Positions 32,525 to 43,592 of a stretch of DNA of 64,000 bases are shown one piece after another. A model generated the notes under the pieces. It searched no databases, was not told where the DNA came from, and was given only the letters and a program-made list of their open reading frames with translations. The position numbers and the translations under genes are program-made. Each line of letters begins with the position of its first letter. The first letter of the stretch is position 1. The DNA is from Pyropia yezoensis (taxonomy: Eukaryota > Rhodophyta > Bangiophyceae > Bangiales > Bangiaceae), in contig CM020618.1 of the NCBI GenBank assembly GCA_009829735.1, forward strand, positions 23,111,346 to 23,175,345, written 5' to 3'.

Positions 32525-34735
32525 ATGCTGTGGACCGCTGCTGGTCGCCTGCTGGCCATCCCTGCAGTGCGGGATTGGCTGCTCGACTCCGCCCCGCCGG
32601 ATGCCCCCACCCCCGCCGCCGTCGCGGCGGGCATTGTGCGGGGCTTGTATCTCGGCGAACGGGCGGCGGCGGCGGCGGCGGCAGCAGCAGCGGTATCGAC
32701 TGCGGCTGGTGCAGTAAGGTGGTCGGGAGGGGGTGGAGGGGCCGCAGCGGATGCGGCGGCAGCAGCGGCGGCGGCAGCGGCCCCGGCTGCCGTGGACAGC
32801 ACCTTTGCCTCCCTTTTCCCACCCGACACGGAAGAGATGGTGCTTCCCGTGGCGGCTGTGGCCACGCCCACGGTCACCCCCAATGACGGCGGCGGCGGCA
32901 GCCGCAGCGGCTACCTCATCCTGGGGACGGCGGTGACTTGTGGGGTGGCCCCCCCGCTGACGGGACGGCTCGTTCAGGGGGTTGCCCCCACTGTGCGGCG
33001 GGTGGTGATGGACTTGGACGCCAGACTGGGGGAGGTGAGGGAGGTGGAGTTTGGGTGGTACCCAGATGGACAGCTGCTGGCGGTTGCCACCACCGCCCCG
33101 ACCATCGGAGCCACTGCCGCCGTGACCGCCACACCGTACACCGCTGATGCCGGTACCGGCACTGGCAGCGGCCCCATCATGGTGGGAACGTGCGATGGCA
33201 ACGAGCAGGGGGACGGTCTTGAATGGGTCGACGCGGTGCTGTACGAGGCGCCCACCTGTGCCAACAGCGACGGCCGTGACGGATGGGACGCCCAGGCGAC
33301 CAAGACGGGCGACGGCGGTGCCGCGACTCTGCTGCCCCCCGCCCTGGTAGCTCAGGTGGACCTGGCCCGCCCTGTTGCGCGTCTTGTCCTAGCCCACACC
33401 ACCCCAGGCCGGCCGTGGAATCTCAACAGCGGCTCGGAGGACAGCCACAGCGGCGGCAGCAGCAACGGCGGTACGCCCCGTACCTGGGCCGATCATGTGA
33501 GCAGCCTCATAAGGAGGGGGGGAGGCGTCGGGCGCGTCAGCGTCTCCAACTATGTTCGCCCAGCCGCTGCCGGCGGAGAGCCCCTCCCGCCGGGGGTGGC
33601 TGGGCTGGTCGCCGCCGGCATGATCACCCACCTGGCCTACCAGACGGTGAGGCGGGGAGCGGGGGCGATGGTGCCCGAACTGGCCGCCTCCACCCCTGGT
33701 GGAGAGCTGGGGAGCGGCGAGCCTCCCCTGCCCCTGCATCCTGCAGCCCATCTGCCTCTCCCGCCCCACCGACCGGAGACGCCTCTCCTGCCGCTGTCGC
33801 CGATGCGGTCGGCGCTGCCACCGCCCAGGTCGTCGCCATCGCCGCCTCCCTCTTCACTGCCGATGTCGTCACCCCCTGTGGACGCCCCTGCACTGTTGGT
33901 GCCCGGCCCCCCACCAGCCGACGGTGGGGCGCTGACCGCCGCCGCCACCGTGTCGGCGGACCTCCACCCCACCGACTGGCTGTGGCCATCGACCCCGCGC
34001 GGGGCCGCCCAAGAGTGGCCGGTTGCACCTTCCGCAGCTGCCTTGTGGCCGGCCGCCGCCACGCACGCAGATCCTTGGGGCACGCCCACCTCAGCGGCAC
34101 CCGCATGGGGTTCGGCAGGCCCCCTCGCCGACCCGTGGCCGCCCGCCCCCGAAGGCGACGCGTGGGCAGCGGCCGTCCAGCCGCAACCGTGGGCGCCACC
34201 ACTGATCGCCGGGGGTGGCAGTCCCGCGCTGTTACTCTCCTTGGACGAAGGCGTCGCGTCGGCCCACACGGCGCCGGCAACGTTTACCGCAGCGGAAGCA
34301 CCGAGGTGGGCACCCACGGAAGAGGTTCGGGGTGGCGCCTACAGCGCTCCGCCCGGGATTGGGGTCATCTGGCCAACGGCGATATGTGGAGACGGCGACC
34401 AAGCAATAGGAAATGGAGACGGCGGTGGAGGCACCGATAACGGTGGCGGTGGCAGAAGCGACGGCTGTCATACCGGCACTGGCATCGATGCAAAGCATGT
34501 CAGCAGCAGTGGCGGCCGCGGCAGTGGAGTCGGTTTCGGCCGGCCGTTGGACCCCGCCGTCTGGCCCGCCACCCCCAGCACGGTCCCTCCGGCTTCATCC
34601 CCGTCTGTTCGGAGTTGTGGCGGAAGCGGTGGCGTCAGCGGCGGCGGGGGGGGGTCTGGGCGAGAGCCTCCCCCACAGCCTCCGATCCGTGACACTCCCA
34701 GCCGAAGAGGTCGGGGTGGGAGCGACGCCAGTGGT

Positions 34736-34769
<34 letters not shown>

Positions 34770-36214
34770 TTGTCGGCCGGGTTGTCGGCCGCGCCCCCCC
34801 CGCCCGCACACATCGTTGTCCGCGATGTAGCGCGGTGTTTGTCCACCGGGGCCACCTCAAGCGCCACCACAGCACGGTCCACCTGGGTCACCGGCGGTAC
34901 ACGTGCCCCGCAGACGGCTGTGGCGCGGCATTCTCGCAAGCTACTCACCGCGACGCGCACCACCGGACGGTCCACACCGTGGGGGTGGTCCACCGTTGTC
35001 GCCGGTGTACGGCAACATTTCCGACCTCGTGGGGGCTCCGCAAGCACGGGCGGGCAGCTCACGCGCCACCCGTAGCGGGGGCGCTGGCAGTCAACAAAGG
35101 TGTCGGTGGCGCCAACGTCGACGCCGCCGCCCTTACCGTCGTGACGGTCGCGAATGGGAGGCGGAGCGCCGTCGAGGGAGGGGCGAGCAGCAATAGCAGA
35201 GGTAGTACTCGGAGAGGATGGGCGGCTACCGGGCGAGAAGGAACCGACGCGCGACAGGTCGCTGCATCACGGCCAGGGACATCCGCAGGGAGCGCGCCCC
35301 AGCCGCTTGCCATGACGGTCGATGCGGCTGCAATGGCTGGGCCGCCATTACCGGCGCCTCTCATTCCAAGGCTCGACGCGACGGTGGTGGCAGCGGTGGC
35401 GGCGGCGGCGGCAACGGCGACGCCGATACCCCTTCCGGCGGCCATGGCGGAGGTATTGCCCGCGCGATTGCCGACCAGGTTGCAGACACCGCCAACACCA
35501 CCGCCCCGGCAGTCGTCGCCGCCGCCGAGGTTGTTGCCGATGGACGCCTCAGCGAAACCGCCACAGTCGCGGGCGCCGCTGGCGCCCTCGGTGCTGCCAC
35601 GCCACCCACCGTCGATGCCCGTACAGAGTGGCTTGTCGTGGACGGCGTTGGGCGGCCACGTCCCCCCCTTCCGCCCCTGGAGCCTCTCAACCGGCCATGA
35701 GCCCCTGCCGTGGTCGCCCGCCACCACGCCGGCTGCTACCGTCGGCACGGCTGGCAGACCTGGCGTTGCGCTCCCCCCGTGGGCGCCCGCCGTCAACGTC
35801 GCCGCACTGAGCGGCGGCGACGCCGGTGGTGGACCGGTCTCCACGCCCTCCCACCACTGTTATCCTGACCACGACTACCCACGGCCGTTCGCGGCAGAGG
35901 CGGCGACGGGGACGGAAGCGACGACCGCTGCGACGGCGGAAGAAGCGACGACGACTGCGGCGGCGGCTGCGGCAGCGGCGACGGCGGCAGTCAGCCTCGC
36001 GCAATGGTCGGCGGCCGCCTCAGCGGTGGGCGTGCATGTGCCCACCGGCACGCTCCTCCCAGAGATGCCCCCTCTCGACGCAACTGCCGGCACAACCCCA
36101 GCAGCGGCTGTGACAGCGGCTGCAGCAGCCGCCGTTGCCTCGGCTGCAGACCAGTCGTCACCGCCACCGCCACCACCGCCGCCGCCCCTGCTGCCGCCAC
36201 GGCCAGACGGGTGA
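32525..36214 (+). CDS. Large C2H2 zinc-finger protein
   Basis: Intronless frame of 1229 aa. I start at the ATG at 32525 because the frame upstream of it reads through a low-complexity C run. The N-terminal 300 residues look globular (LLAIPAVRDWLLDS, then GYLILGTAVTC and VVMDLDARLGEVREVEFG). Residues about 360-560 are Pro/Ser-rich and 640-750 Gly/Ser-rich. Three C2H2 fingers follow in tandem at about 762-850: CPRCSAVF...HHSTVH, CPADGCGAAF...HHRTVH and CRRCTATF...HGRAAH, with spacing C-x2/4-C-x12-H-x4-H. The C-terminus is Ala/Thr/Pro-rich. The fingers imply nucleic-acid binding, probably transcriptional; target unknown. Intact fingers in such GC-rich DNA argue the frame is real. It is the best candidate for a host gene here. 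Confidence 0.7.
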
Positions 36215-38113
36215 GAGCTGATCGCCGCCGCGGCCGCCGCGTAATTCGCCACTGCGGCCATGCGTGGGGGCGCGAGAGGGTAGACCGGGAGAAGAGGAGG
36301 TGCGGGCTGCAGGGGATGGCACCTGGTGTGGGGGGAGGGGGGGAAGAGTCGGATTGACAGGTGTTCCCACGATAGGCATGGAGGGGGCGACGGCTGGCGC
36401 CCCTGGCGGCCAGCGCCTGCACACGCACGACGTCACGGTGGCGTGCCGCGGTGTAAAATAGCAAAGAAATAGAACGGTGGCGTGTTGCGGCGGCCATGGA
36501 AACGGTTGCTATTCCAACTTCACGCGTCTTTGTGGCAGAGGGCCGCCGCGGTCGGGGCCACGCTGGGCCCTGGTCTCGTGACGGGCGTTGTCGAAGAGTG
36601 GACGAACAACAGTTGAGTCCGGGGGGTGGGGAGTGGGAGCGGAAGGGGCGGGTGGGGTTTGAAACAAAAACGGGCCTGCCCGCCGCCTGAACGGAGGAGG
36701 AGGGCCGCGCACGTTTCCGCGACATCCACCGCGGCACGCGCGGCCAACACGGACCAGGGTCTCGCCTGCGGCGGCGGGCTCCTCCGCTGGCGTTGAGGAG
36801 AGTGGGGCTCCCCTCACCCACTCAAAGCAAGCAGCACCAACACATCCGCTGGTGTCTCTCGCCCCGCCCACCCCTGCTCCTACCCGAACGGACGCACCGC
36901 GCGGTGAGATCCTCGCCCCCGTCTCTCCCCCCCATCCCTCCCCCCCTTCCCTCCCCACCGCCGCCCCGGCAAGCGCGGCGTCGGTGATCCCGTGGAGAAA
37001 GAGCGCGGCGGCGCAGCAGATGCTCGGCGCCATGACATAGTGCACCACGGAGAGGGGCAGGGGGGGGGTCGCGAGCGCCTGTGGCTCCCTCAGTGGGGCA
37101 GCGATTGCCAGTGGGAGGGAGGGGGGGTGGGAAGGGGCATGGCCGCCGAGACCGCCTTCAAGATGGGCAGCAAGCCCTGCACGCAGGATGCTGGAGGATG
37201 TGGGCGCCCCGCCGTCCCAGCCACACCAGGCATACCCCCCATGCGGGAGTGGGCGCGCGCTGCTGGGGACGACCCCACCAAGTGACATGCCAGAGAGCTC
37301 TTTTGTGCGCGCCGTCCATGGTCAGCCTTGATGGCTCCTCTAACGCCCCGAGACGACGGGGGCCGCCAGTCTGACCGTCCCCCGGGGCCGCGCCTTGGAA
37401 GCCGTCGCCGGCGGCGGTGTCGGCGGCGGTGGCCCCGCGAGACGCCGACGGGGCCACCACCACCTGCGGCGTGCCGTCTGAAAGAGGGCGGGGTGCCATC
37501 GTCACAGGAAGTGACAATAAGACTACTGAGGACGATTCACGGTTATTGGTGGCTTAAGCCAAGGCTCAGGGCGCGTCCCAGATTCCAACTCCTACTTAGA
37601 TACATTTATATGGAGGCCTTGTCTGGAGTTCAACCTACTGCAGTCCTACGGTTTTGCTGGCACCCAGACGCATGCGAGGTGTGCTCGACCTTTTAACTCG
37701 CTGGAAGACGGGTCTCCGAGTCGCCCGCGTCCGCGGCTTGTCCGACGTTTGCGTCAGCCGAGGGTGAGCGCGCCACTTTCTGCGTGGGAGGGTCGCGCCT
37801 TTTACATTTTCTTCAGCGCGCGCGCGCCAGTTTTGCGCTATGGAGCGGCGGCGTGGCCAGTCGTCCACAGGGCAGGTGGCAGTGCCTTATGTAAAGAGAC
37901 GCTTGCGCCCCCTGTGGACTCCTAGCTGAGGACCTTCTTGTCTCGTCCCGTTCATGTGCCGCTCTGTTCTATCTGCCCACGCCCCCCCTCCTCTTCTCCC
38001 CGTCTCCCCCCCCCCTCGCCTCTGCCCCTCCCGCCCCCCACCTGTCCTCCTTCCCCATCCTCCCCCCTCCGAGCATCTTTCCCCCTTTCTCATCTCGAGA
38101 AGTCCGTCTGCGT
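36215..38113. other. GC-rich region without a recognisable gene
   Basis: The minus-strand frame 36509-37288 (259 codons) has a mildly hydrophobic middle part but no known domain and no supporting signal; not called. The last 150 bp before 38114 are a C/T-rich leader. Confidence 0.4.
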
Positions 38114-39013
38114 ATGGGAGGTGGCATGGCGGGCAAGAAGACTGGGACTGGTGGCGCGGCCTCGACCTCTCGGTCGAAGAACTTCACTCCCGGGGAGTGT
38201 ATCGGTGTGCTGACGGCGGCTGAAACCCACTGGGCGGCGTACCGGGGCAGCCGTACGGGCGACAAGAAGCGCCGGTCTGCTGCGGCTTTGCTGGAGGCCT
38301 TTGTCCGCGCAACGCCGGCTAAGGACCGCCACCTGGCGCAGACGCGCACGGCAGACAGCATCAACAAGAAGATCAAGAATATGCGGTCGCGCTACATGGA
38401 CACGTGTCAGGCACTGAAGTCGACCGGTATGAGCACGGCCCAACGGGAGGACCTCTTGATCAAGTTTGGGGGCGCTGAGCTGTATGACCTCGCTCGGGAG
38501 GCATTCAAGACATCCCACGTGTCGACGCAGCTTACGGTCCGAGAGCCGGTGGACCTCACTGCCGCGGCGCCCACCGCCACCGGCGAGACCGGCTCCACCA
38601 CTGTTGTGCCGCCGCCTACCGCTGGCGGGCGTGAGGTACGCCCAGCTGGTTCCGGGAACACTGGTGGGGACAGCGTTGAGGACGTGGATGAGGAGGATGG
38701 GCCTAGAAGCGATGGGGGCAGTGCAGGAAGCGATGGCGACGAGGACGTGGAGAGCGGCACGGAGAGAGCGCCCGAGACGGCTCCCCGTCATGGTGGCGCC
38801 CAGCGCACCGCCAGCGCTGGTGAGATTGCTGCGGCCGCATCACCGGTCAAGAGAGCCAAGCGCGACACTGCGGTCGGGCTCTTCCGCGCGTACATCACGG
38901 AGAAAATGCGCCCCGCGGCTGTCGGGGAGGCGGGGGGCACGACTGACAGTGATGTGCGTCAAGCGCTGGTCAATATGATCAATGCATACGCGGACAAGGC
39001 GCGTCGGGGGTAG
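38114..39013 (+). CDS. Harbinger Myb/SANT-like DNA-binding protein
   Basis: 299 aa, with ATG at 38114 (a second ATG four codons later could also serve). Residues about 20-115 form a trihelix/Myb-SANT-like domain: SKNFTPGECIGVLTAAETHW begins helix 1, followed by a basic second half (INKKIKNMRSRYMDTC). The rest is acidic and Ser/Gly-rich (EDVDEEDGPRSDGGSAGSDG), ending with a small helical segment (VRQALVNMINAYADKARRG). In PIF/Harbinger elements such a protein binds the element ends and brings the transposase to the nucleus. The C/T-rich leader upstream resembles that of other genes in this window. Confidence 0.75.
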   Translation: MGGGMAGKKTGTGGAASTSRSKNFTPGECIGVLTAAETHWAAYRGSRTGDKKRRSAAALLEAFVRATPAKDRHLAQTRTADSINKKIKNMRSRYMDTCQALKSTGMSTAQREDLLIKFGGAELYDLAREAFKTSHVSTQLTVREPVDLTAAAPTATGETGSTTVVPPPTAGGREVRPAGSGNTGGDSVEDVDEEDGPRSDGGSAGSDGDEDVESGTERAPETAPRHGGAQRTASAGEIAAAASPVKRAKRDTAVGLFRAYITEKMRPAAVGEAGGTTDSDVRQALVNMINAYADKARRG

Positions 39014-39419
39014 ACACAGGTCTCGCATCAAGATTTTACGACGTACGTGTTCTCCTCTTGACTCTTGAAACAGTAAAAGGACACCACGCGCGGACTCCGG
39101 TTGACCCAATGCAGTAGGTCCAATCACCACCTTGACTGGCGGTCTCCGTCGCCAGTGACCACCACAATGGTTCTAATCCACCGCCCGGCCGCGCCCACTC
39201 CGCGTGGACCGCCACCTCCGCCCCTCGTCATTGCTCATTGACAAAGGCGTCCCCATAGGTGCGCCGGGCGCTCCGCCGCATCAGTACCCACCCACGCCCC
39301 TGCACGCGCCCTCCGCCCTCTTCGCCGGGCGAGGTGGGCCGCCTGCTCTGGTGACTTCCGCCCACTTCCCACCCCTACAGCCCCGCCGCCCATCACCCTG
39401 CCCCGACTACAAACAGGCA

Positions 39420-41385
39420 CTACTCGGTAGTGTCCACCCACGGCAACCCGAGGGCCTTCACCAACTCGATTCGGCGCTGAGCACCCTCCGAGGTGACCGA
39501 GTCGTCGCAGTCAGGCGCAGGGTAGGCGGTGTCCTCCTCCTCGGTGACTGCTCCGGCCTCCTCATCGTAAGCACCGTGCCGCTCCTCCAAAAAATTGTGG
39601 AGAGTGACACAGAGCTCCTGCACACTGGCCGCCAGAGTTGGGTGCGCGTATATCATACGTAGGACGTGCCATCGTCCCTTAAGTCTCCCGAACGCGTTCT
39701 CGACCACCACACGCATTTTCGCGTGCTGGTGATTAAACCGTCGCATGGACGCGACATTCGGGCCGTGCATGTCTGCTTCTCGGAATGGGGTGATCTACCG
39801 CGGGACGTGGGGGGGTGCGGGTGCACAGCAGGTAGACCAGAACGCACATTGGCAAGGGGGGGGGGCGGGGGGTGGACGGGAAGGAGCAGCCAGAAAAATA
39901 ATGTACAGACATAGCGGTCAGTGTCCGTGGTTACCGAAGCGCACAGGTTGGTCACCGATGAGCGAAAGACGTCTGCGAACGTCGCCCACGGCAATTGCCC
40001 CTTTTCCCTCACAGAGATAGAGCCAAACACAACGAGAGCTGAAGCGCCCTCCAGTGTCCGCCACCTGTCGCTGATTCCCCCGCCCTCCCCCCCGGCCCTT
40101 GGTCTACCCCTCCCTCGCAGACCCAGCCCGCCTTGCCAGCAGACCTCCCAAGCCACGAGTTCTCCTCTCCCAACCGCACATAGCACCCTTCCCCCGCCCG
40201 TTTCTGAGCAGAAACTCACCAGAAATGGCGCCAGCGCAAAGCCGGCATCGCCAAGAATAAACTCTCCGTCCTCCATTGGGGACAGGGAGCTGTCGGGATT
40301 GAGCATCGCTCGATACCACGACCGTCCCTTGAAGGCCATAGAGTCCCCACGCGATCCAGGGAAACCACCAACGAAGAAGCGCACCTGCCGAGTGTCTGTG
40401 ATGGCAATCAACAGAAGAGAGCAGCGCTGGTGTCTGTCGGTAAAGTCCTCTTTATGCTCCCCAAATGGGGTAAGCAGAGGGGTGTGACAACCATCTACAG
40501 CTCCGCAGCTACACCAGGAAAAGCGCGCGGACAGAGGGGCGATGCGCCAGCCAGGTCAGTACCGGATGGGAATGTGTCCACACCAAACGGGGTACATCGG
40601 TGGAGATATCGGGATGGAAAAAAAAGGGAGGAGCAGTATACGTACATGCCACGCCACCCGGCAAGGTTCCCGCCGGTGAGGCGAGAAAAGTCGATACCGA
40701 TCCTCTTGCGCTCCATCTTGTTCGGCCAGGTGGGAGGGGGCAGGCCACGCAGCATGGCCTGCACCACAGGGGCGCAAAGCTTGGCAAAAGTCGACTCTGC
40801 CACGTCTACAGCCCGTGCTACGACACGCTGCCGCCCACCCTGCGCCAGCCAAAATAAAACAGCAAAGCATCGCCATTGCGGGGGAAGGGTCGCCGGCCCA
40901 CGGGAAGAAGCAGGAAAGTGGGGCATCGCACGAGCCACAAGGTCGTCGAAGTGTGCCGGAGTCATTCGCACATCTCGAAAGAAAGCTCTCTGTTCAACAC
41001 TCTTCTTAAAGAAACGACCCACAAGATTCCTCGCATGGGGCGCACACCTATTGCTCTGACCACATATATCGGCTAAGTCAGCCAGCTCCGCAAGCTCCAT
41101 CAGCTCACGCGCACTCCACCGACCCTCACCCTCCCCCACCACGACAGCAGAAAAGGTACGCAGAGCAGCCAGCAACTCCCCACAATCCTTGTCGTCTGGC
41201 TCCAGCGCGGTGAGCATGGCCACTACCGCTTGCACCCAATCCATCAGAGGAGCACCCTCCCCGAGGCCGCACAGCTTGATGGCAGCGTCATATACCCCCA
41301 GCACGTACGAAGGCTCCTTGAGGTCGGGGTCCACGTCCGCAGCCGCACGTAGGAAGTCCACAACACCACGAGGGAGAGCGTCCAT
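39420..41385 (-). CDS. PIF/Harbinger DDE transposase, three exons
   Basis: Exons on the minus strand: 41385-40646, 40508-40220, 39794-39420. Introns of 137 bp (GTACGT...GTAG) and 425 bp (GTGAGT...GGTAG) join in phase and give 467 aa without a stop. Exon 1 has the N-terminal helical region (QWRCFAVLFWLAQGG, DVAESTFAKLCAPVV). The first junction creates GICGAVDGCHTPLL, with the first catalytic Asp. Exon 2 carries FFVGGFPGSRGDSMAF (second Asp) and ILGDAGFALAPFL. Exon 3 begins ITPFREADMHGPN and has VVENAFGRLKGRW, the diagnostic C-terminal motif of the DDE_4 family. All expected motifs are present, so the protein may be active. A very long C tract lies about 80 nt upstream on its coding strand. Confidence 0.85.
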
Positions 41386-43592
41386 GTTGCCCGGCCGGAT
41401 CCCCCAGGGAGGGCGCGCCGGTACGCCGCGGAGGCAGCAGTGTGCAGATCAAACCGCTGGAGAGGGGGGGGGGGGGGAGGGGGGGGGGGGGGGGGGGGGG
41501 GGGGAGAGGGAAGTGAGAGAGCAGGAGGATGAGCGGCGTGGGGGAGCAGGGGTGGGGATCGGAGTGGGAAATCAGGCGGGGGTTACGGTGGAAGGAGCAG
41601 AAGAGTAGACCAGAGCGAGGGGGAGGGGGGGGAGGGAGAGGCAGAAATGGGCGAAGGAGGGGGTGGGGCGGGGGGGCAGACGCGCGGCGTAGCGCGTCCG
41701 CGGCGGGCAACCGGTGGCGCCGCCGTCATGAGGCGGCGTGCGTCGTTGCGAGGAGCAATGGAACCGCGACTTGAAATGGAATGAACAGTGAACGGCCGTC
41801 TCAGGGAAGTGACTCAGGCTCAGGATCTGAGAAGCCGCCATGGGGGTGTCTCAGACTCAAACCAGGTTTGAGTCGCTTTGTGGCTCCGTTGAGTCGCTTC
41901 ATATGAAAGTCCATTTAAGTCGAGTGCTGAGTCGATTCGACTGTGAATGGTCCTCTGGCCGGACAAGCCTGCACATTCAAAACCCCGTAAACTACCGGAT
42001 TTTCGTCCTGGGGTTGACCACCGGACACATGCCGGGACTCTCCCGTGCACGCCCCGCCGCTTTTCGGTGAGACCTCGCGTCTGAGAAACGGAAAGAGGCC
42101 AGCATGCGCCACGATCCCGTGTGTCTCTGCATACTTTCCTGCATGTCCTTATCACCGGCAGCCAATGAGCAGTCGACCTGCGTGCTGTCGCGGGAGCGCA
42201 GCCCGTTAACTGCTATTAAGCTGTGAATTACGTATTAGCCTTGCCAGGCTCGCCCTGTGAGTCACCCCCGCCTTCCGACCCCGCACTTCGCCGTCAAGGC
42301 GTCGCTCCCGCCCTTCCTATCTCAATGTTAGTCCAGCCAGCATAGTGTGGCTGTGGCGCGCTGACGCCGCCGTGTCAACCTCCCTGCGCATTGTCACGGC
42401 GTCACCGGAGCAGCCACGCGCTCGCCCTCGCCATGTGGCTGTTGGCGGCGTGGTGCGGCCTTGCGCGCGCCACTGCCACCGCTTCTGCCCCGTCGCTTTT
42501 CATTGCGTCGCCGCCGTATCGGCAGATGCGCGGCCGCGGGGGCGCACCCCCGTCCTTCCCTTGGCGCTCTTTGCAGTAGCGGCCTGGAGTGCCCGCCAGG
42601 CTGCTGCTGCCGCCGCGTCCACCGCAAGGTCCCACATGTCGGCGCTACCGTAGGCACCACGGTGTGGTCTCAGAGACGGCAGTGCGGCGGCAGAGCCGCG
42701 TCAACGGCATTGTCCGGTATTGCGGCACTGCTGCAGCGACGGCAGTGGGGCTGTACCATCGGAGGTGCGGCCATAGCGGTGGCGTCGCAACCGTCTCGGC
42801 AGCGGCTTGGCTATGGGGGCGCCGCCCCGACCCTTCTCATGGCGCGGGCGCCATGGCGACGTGATGTTGCTGTGTGGGCGCCGCTGAAGGCGCGTTCGTA
42901 GCGTTGCTCGTCGTGACACCGCTGCCCCAGCCGCAGCAGTGTCGTTCTTCTTGCACCTCCCCCGCGCTCCTCGTCTCTCTGTCTATCGTGGCGGTGCGGC
43001 GCGCCTGTGGGAGCCCGTGCTCTCTCGCATCTACCCCGGTGCTTATCGTTGTGGCTTGCCTAAGCGGCGCCAATTCCGCGCCTCCCGTGTGGCTGGTGGT
43101 AGAGGCTGCGATGCGTGGCCTTGGCAAGCCCGCCCCCAACCTTCTTATACCGCGGTGCTGGCGTGGCAATTTGCCTGTGGTGGCGTCCCTCTCGCTCGAC
43201 GGTTTTCGGCGCGGCTTTGCGTGTGTGTGGCAAAAGGTCGTTGCCCTCCCTATCCCCGTGGTGTGGCGCGGAACTTTGCCTGAGGCGCTCTTTCTCTTGC
43301 GTCTGATAGTCGTGTCTGCTTTGTGTGGCCGTGGCGGCCCCCCGCTGTTGTCTCCAAAGCGCTCAGGCGAGTCATTGCGGGATTGGGATTGCGCGACCTG
43401 ACAGTGCAGGGTGAACCCTTCAGCGTCAATGATCGACTAAGGCGGCGGCGGCATCGCTGCTCACGGCACGGGACCAGCAGCACTGCAAAAATGAGCTATC
43501 TCTATCAACTCTCTTCTCGCACCGTAAGAACAAACGTAGCATGCCCTTCTCGCCAACTCCGCAGTGCCACCGCCTTTCACCGGCGCGTCGCA
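41386..43592. other. GC-rich region without a recognisable gene
   Basis: Holds a long G run (41464-41504), a more AT-rich stretch with repeated GAGTCG words (about 41810-41960), and from about 42350 degenerate repeats of roughly 100-130 bp rich in GGCG and TGTGGC. No protein domain was seen in any frame. Confidence 0.4.
41464..41504. repeat. Very long G run
   Basis: G14, one A, then G26. Able to form G-quadruplexes; such runs are prone to length error in sequencing. It lies in the presumed 5' leader or promoter of the Harbinger transposase. Confidence 0.8.

Larger units (their letters stand above)
38114..41385. mobile_element. PIF/Harbinger DNA transposon (coding core)
   Basis: Two convergent genes typical of PIF/Harbinger: a Myb/SANT-like DNA-binding protein (38114-39013, plus) and a DDE transposase (39420-41385, minus), 406 bp apart. 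Both proteins are needed for transposition in characterised members. The extents given are those of the genes; I looked for terminal inverted repeats and 3-bp duplications on both sides (about 37500-37900 and 41750-42250) and could not settle on a pair. Confidence 0.8.

Noticed and set aside
36509-37288. Minus-strand ORF of 259 codons with a hydrophobic middle part
   Set aside because: No recognisable domain, start context or partner; frames of this length arise by chance at this GC content.
41464-41504. G run taken as a telomere-like or vector artefact
   Set aside because: Not a telomeric repeat; other long C/G runs occur at similar places near genes. A length error remains possible.
37500-42250. 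Terminal inverted repeats for the Harbinger element
   Set aside because: I compared candidate ends near 37550 and 42230 (both have GCC and AGGGCG words), but they do not align as inverted repeats with a 3-bp duplication.
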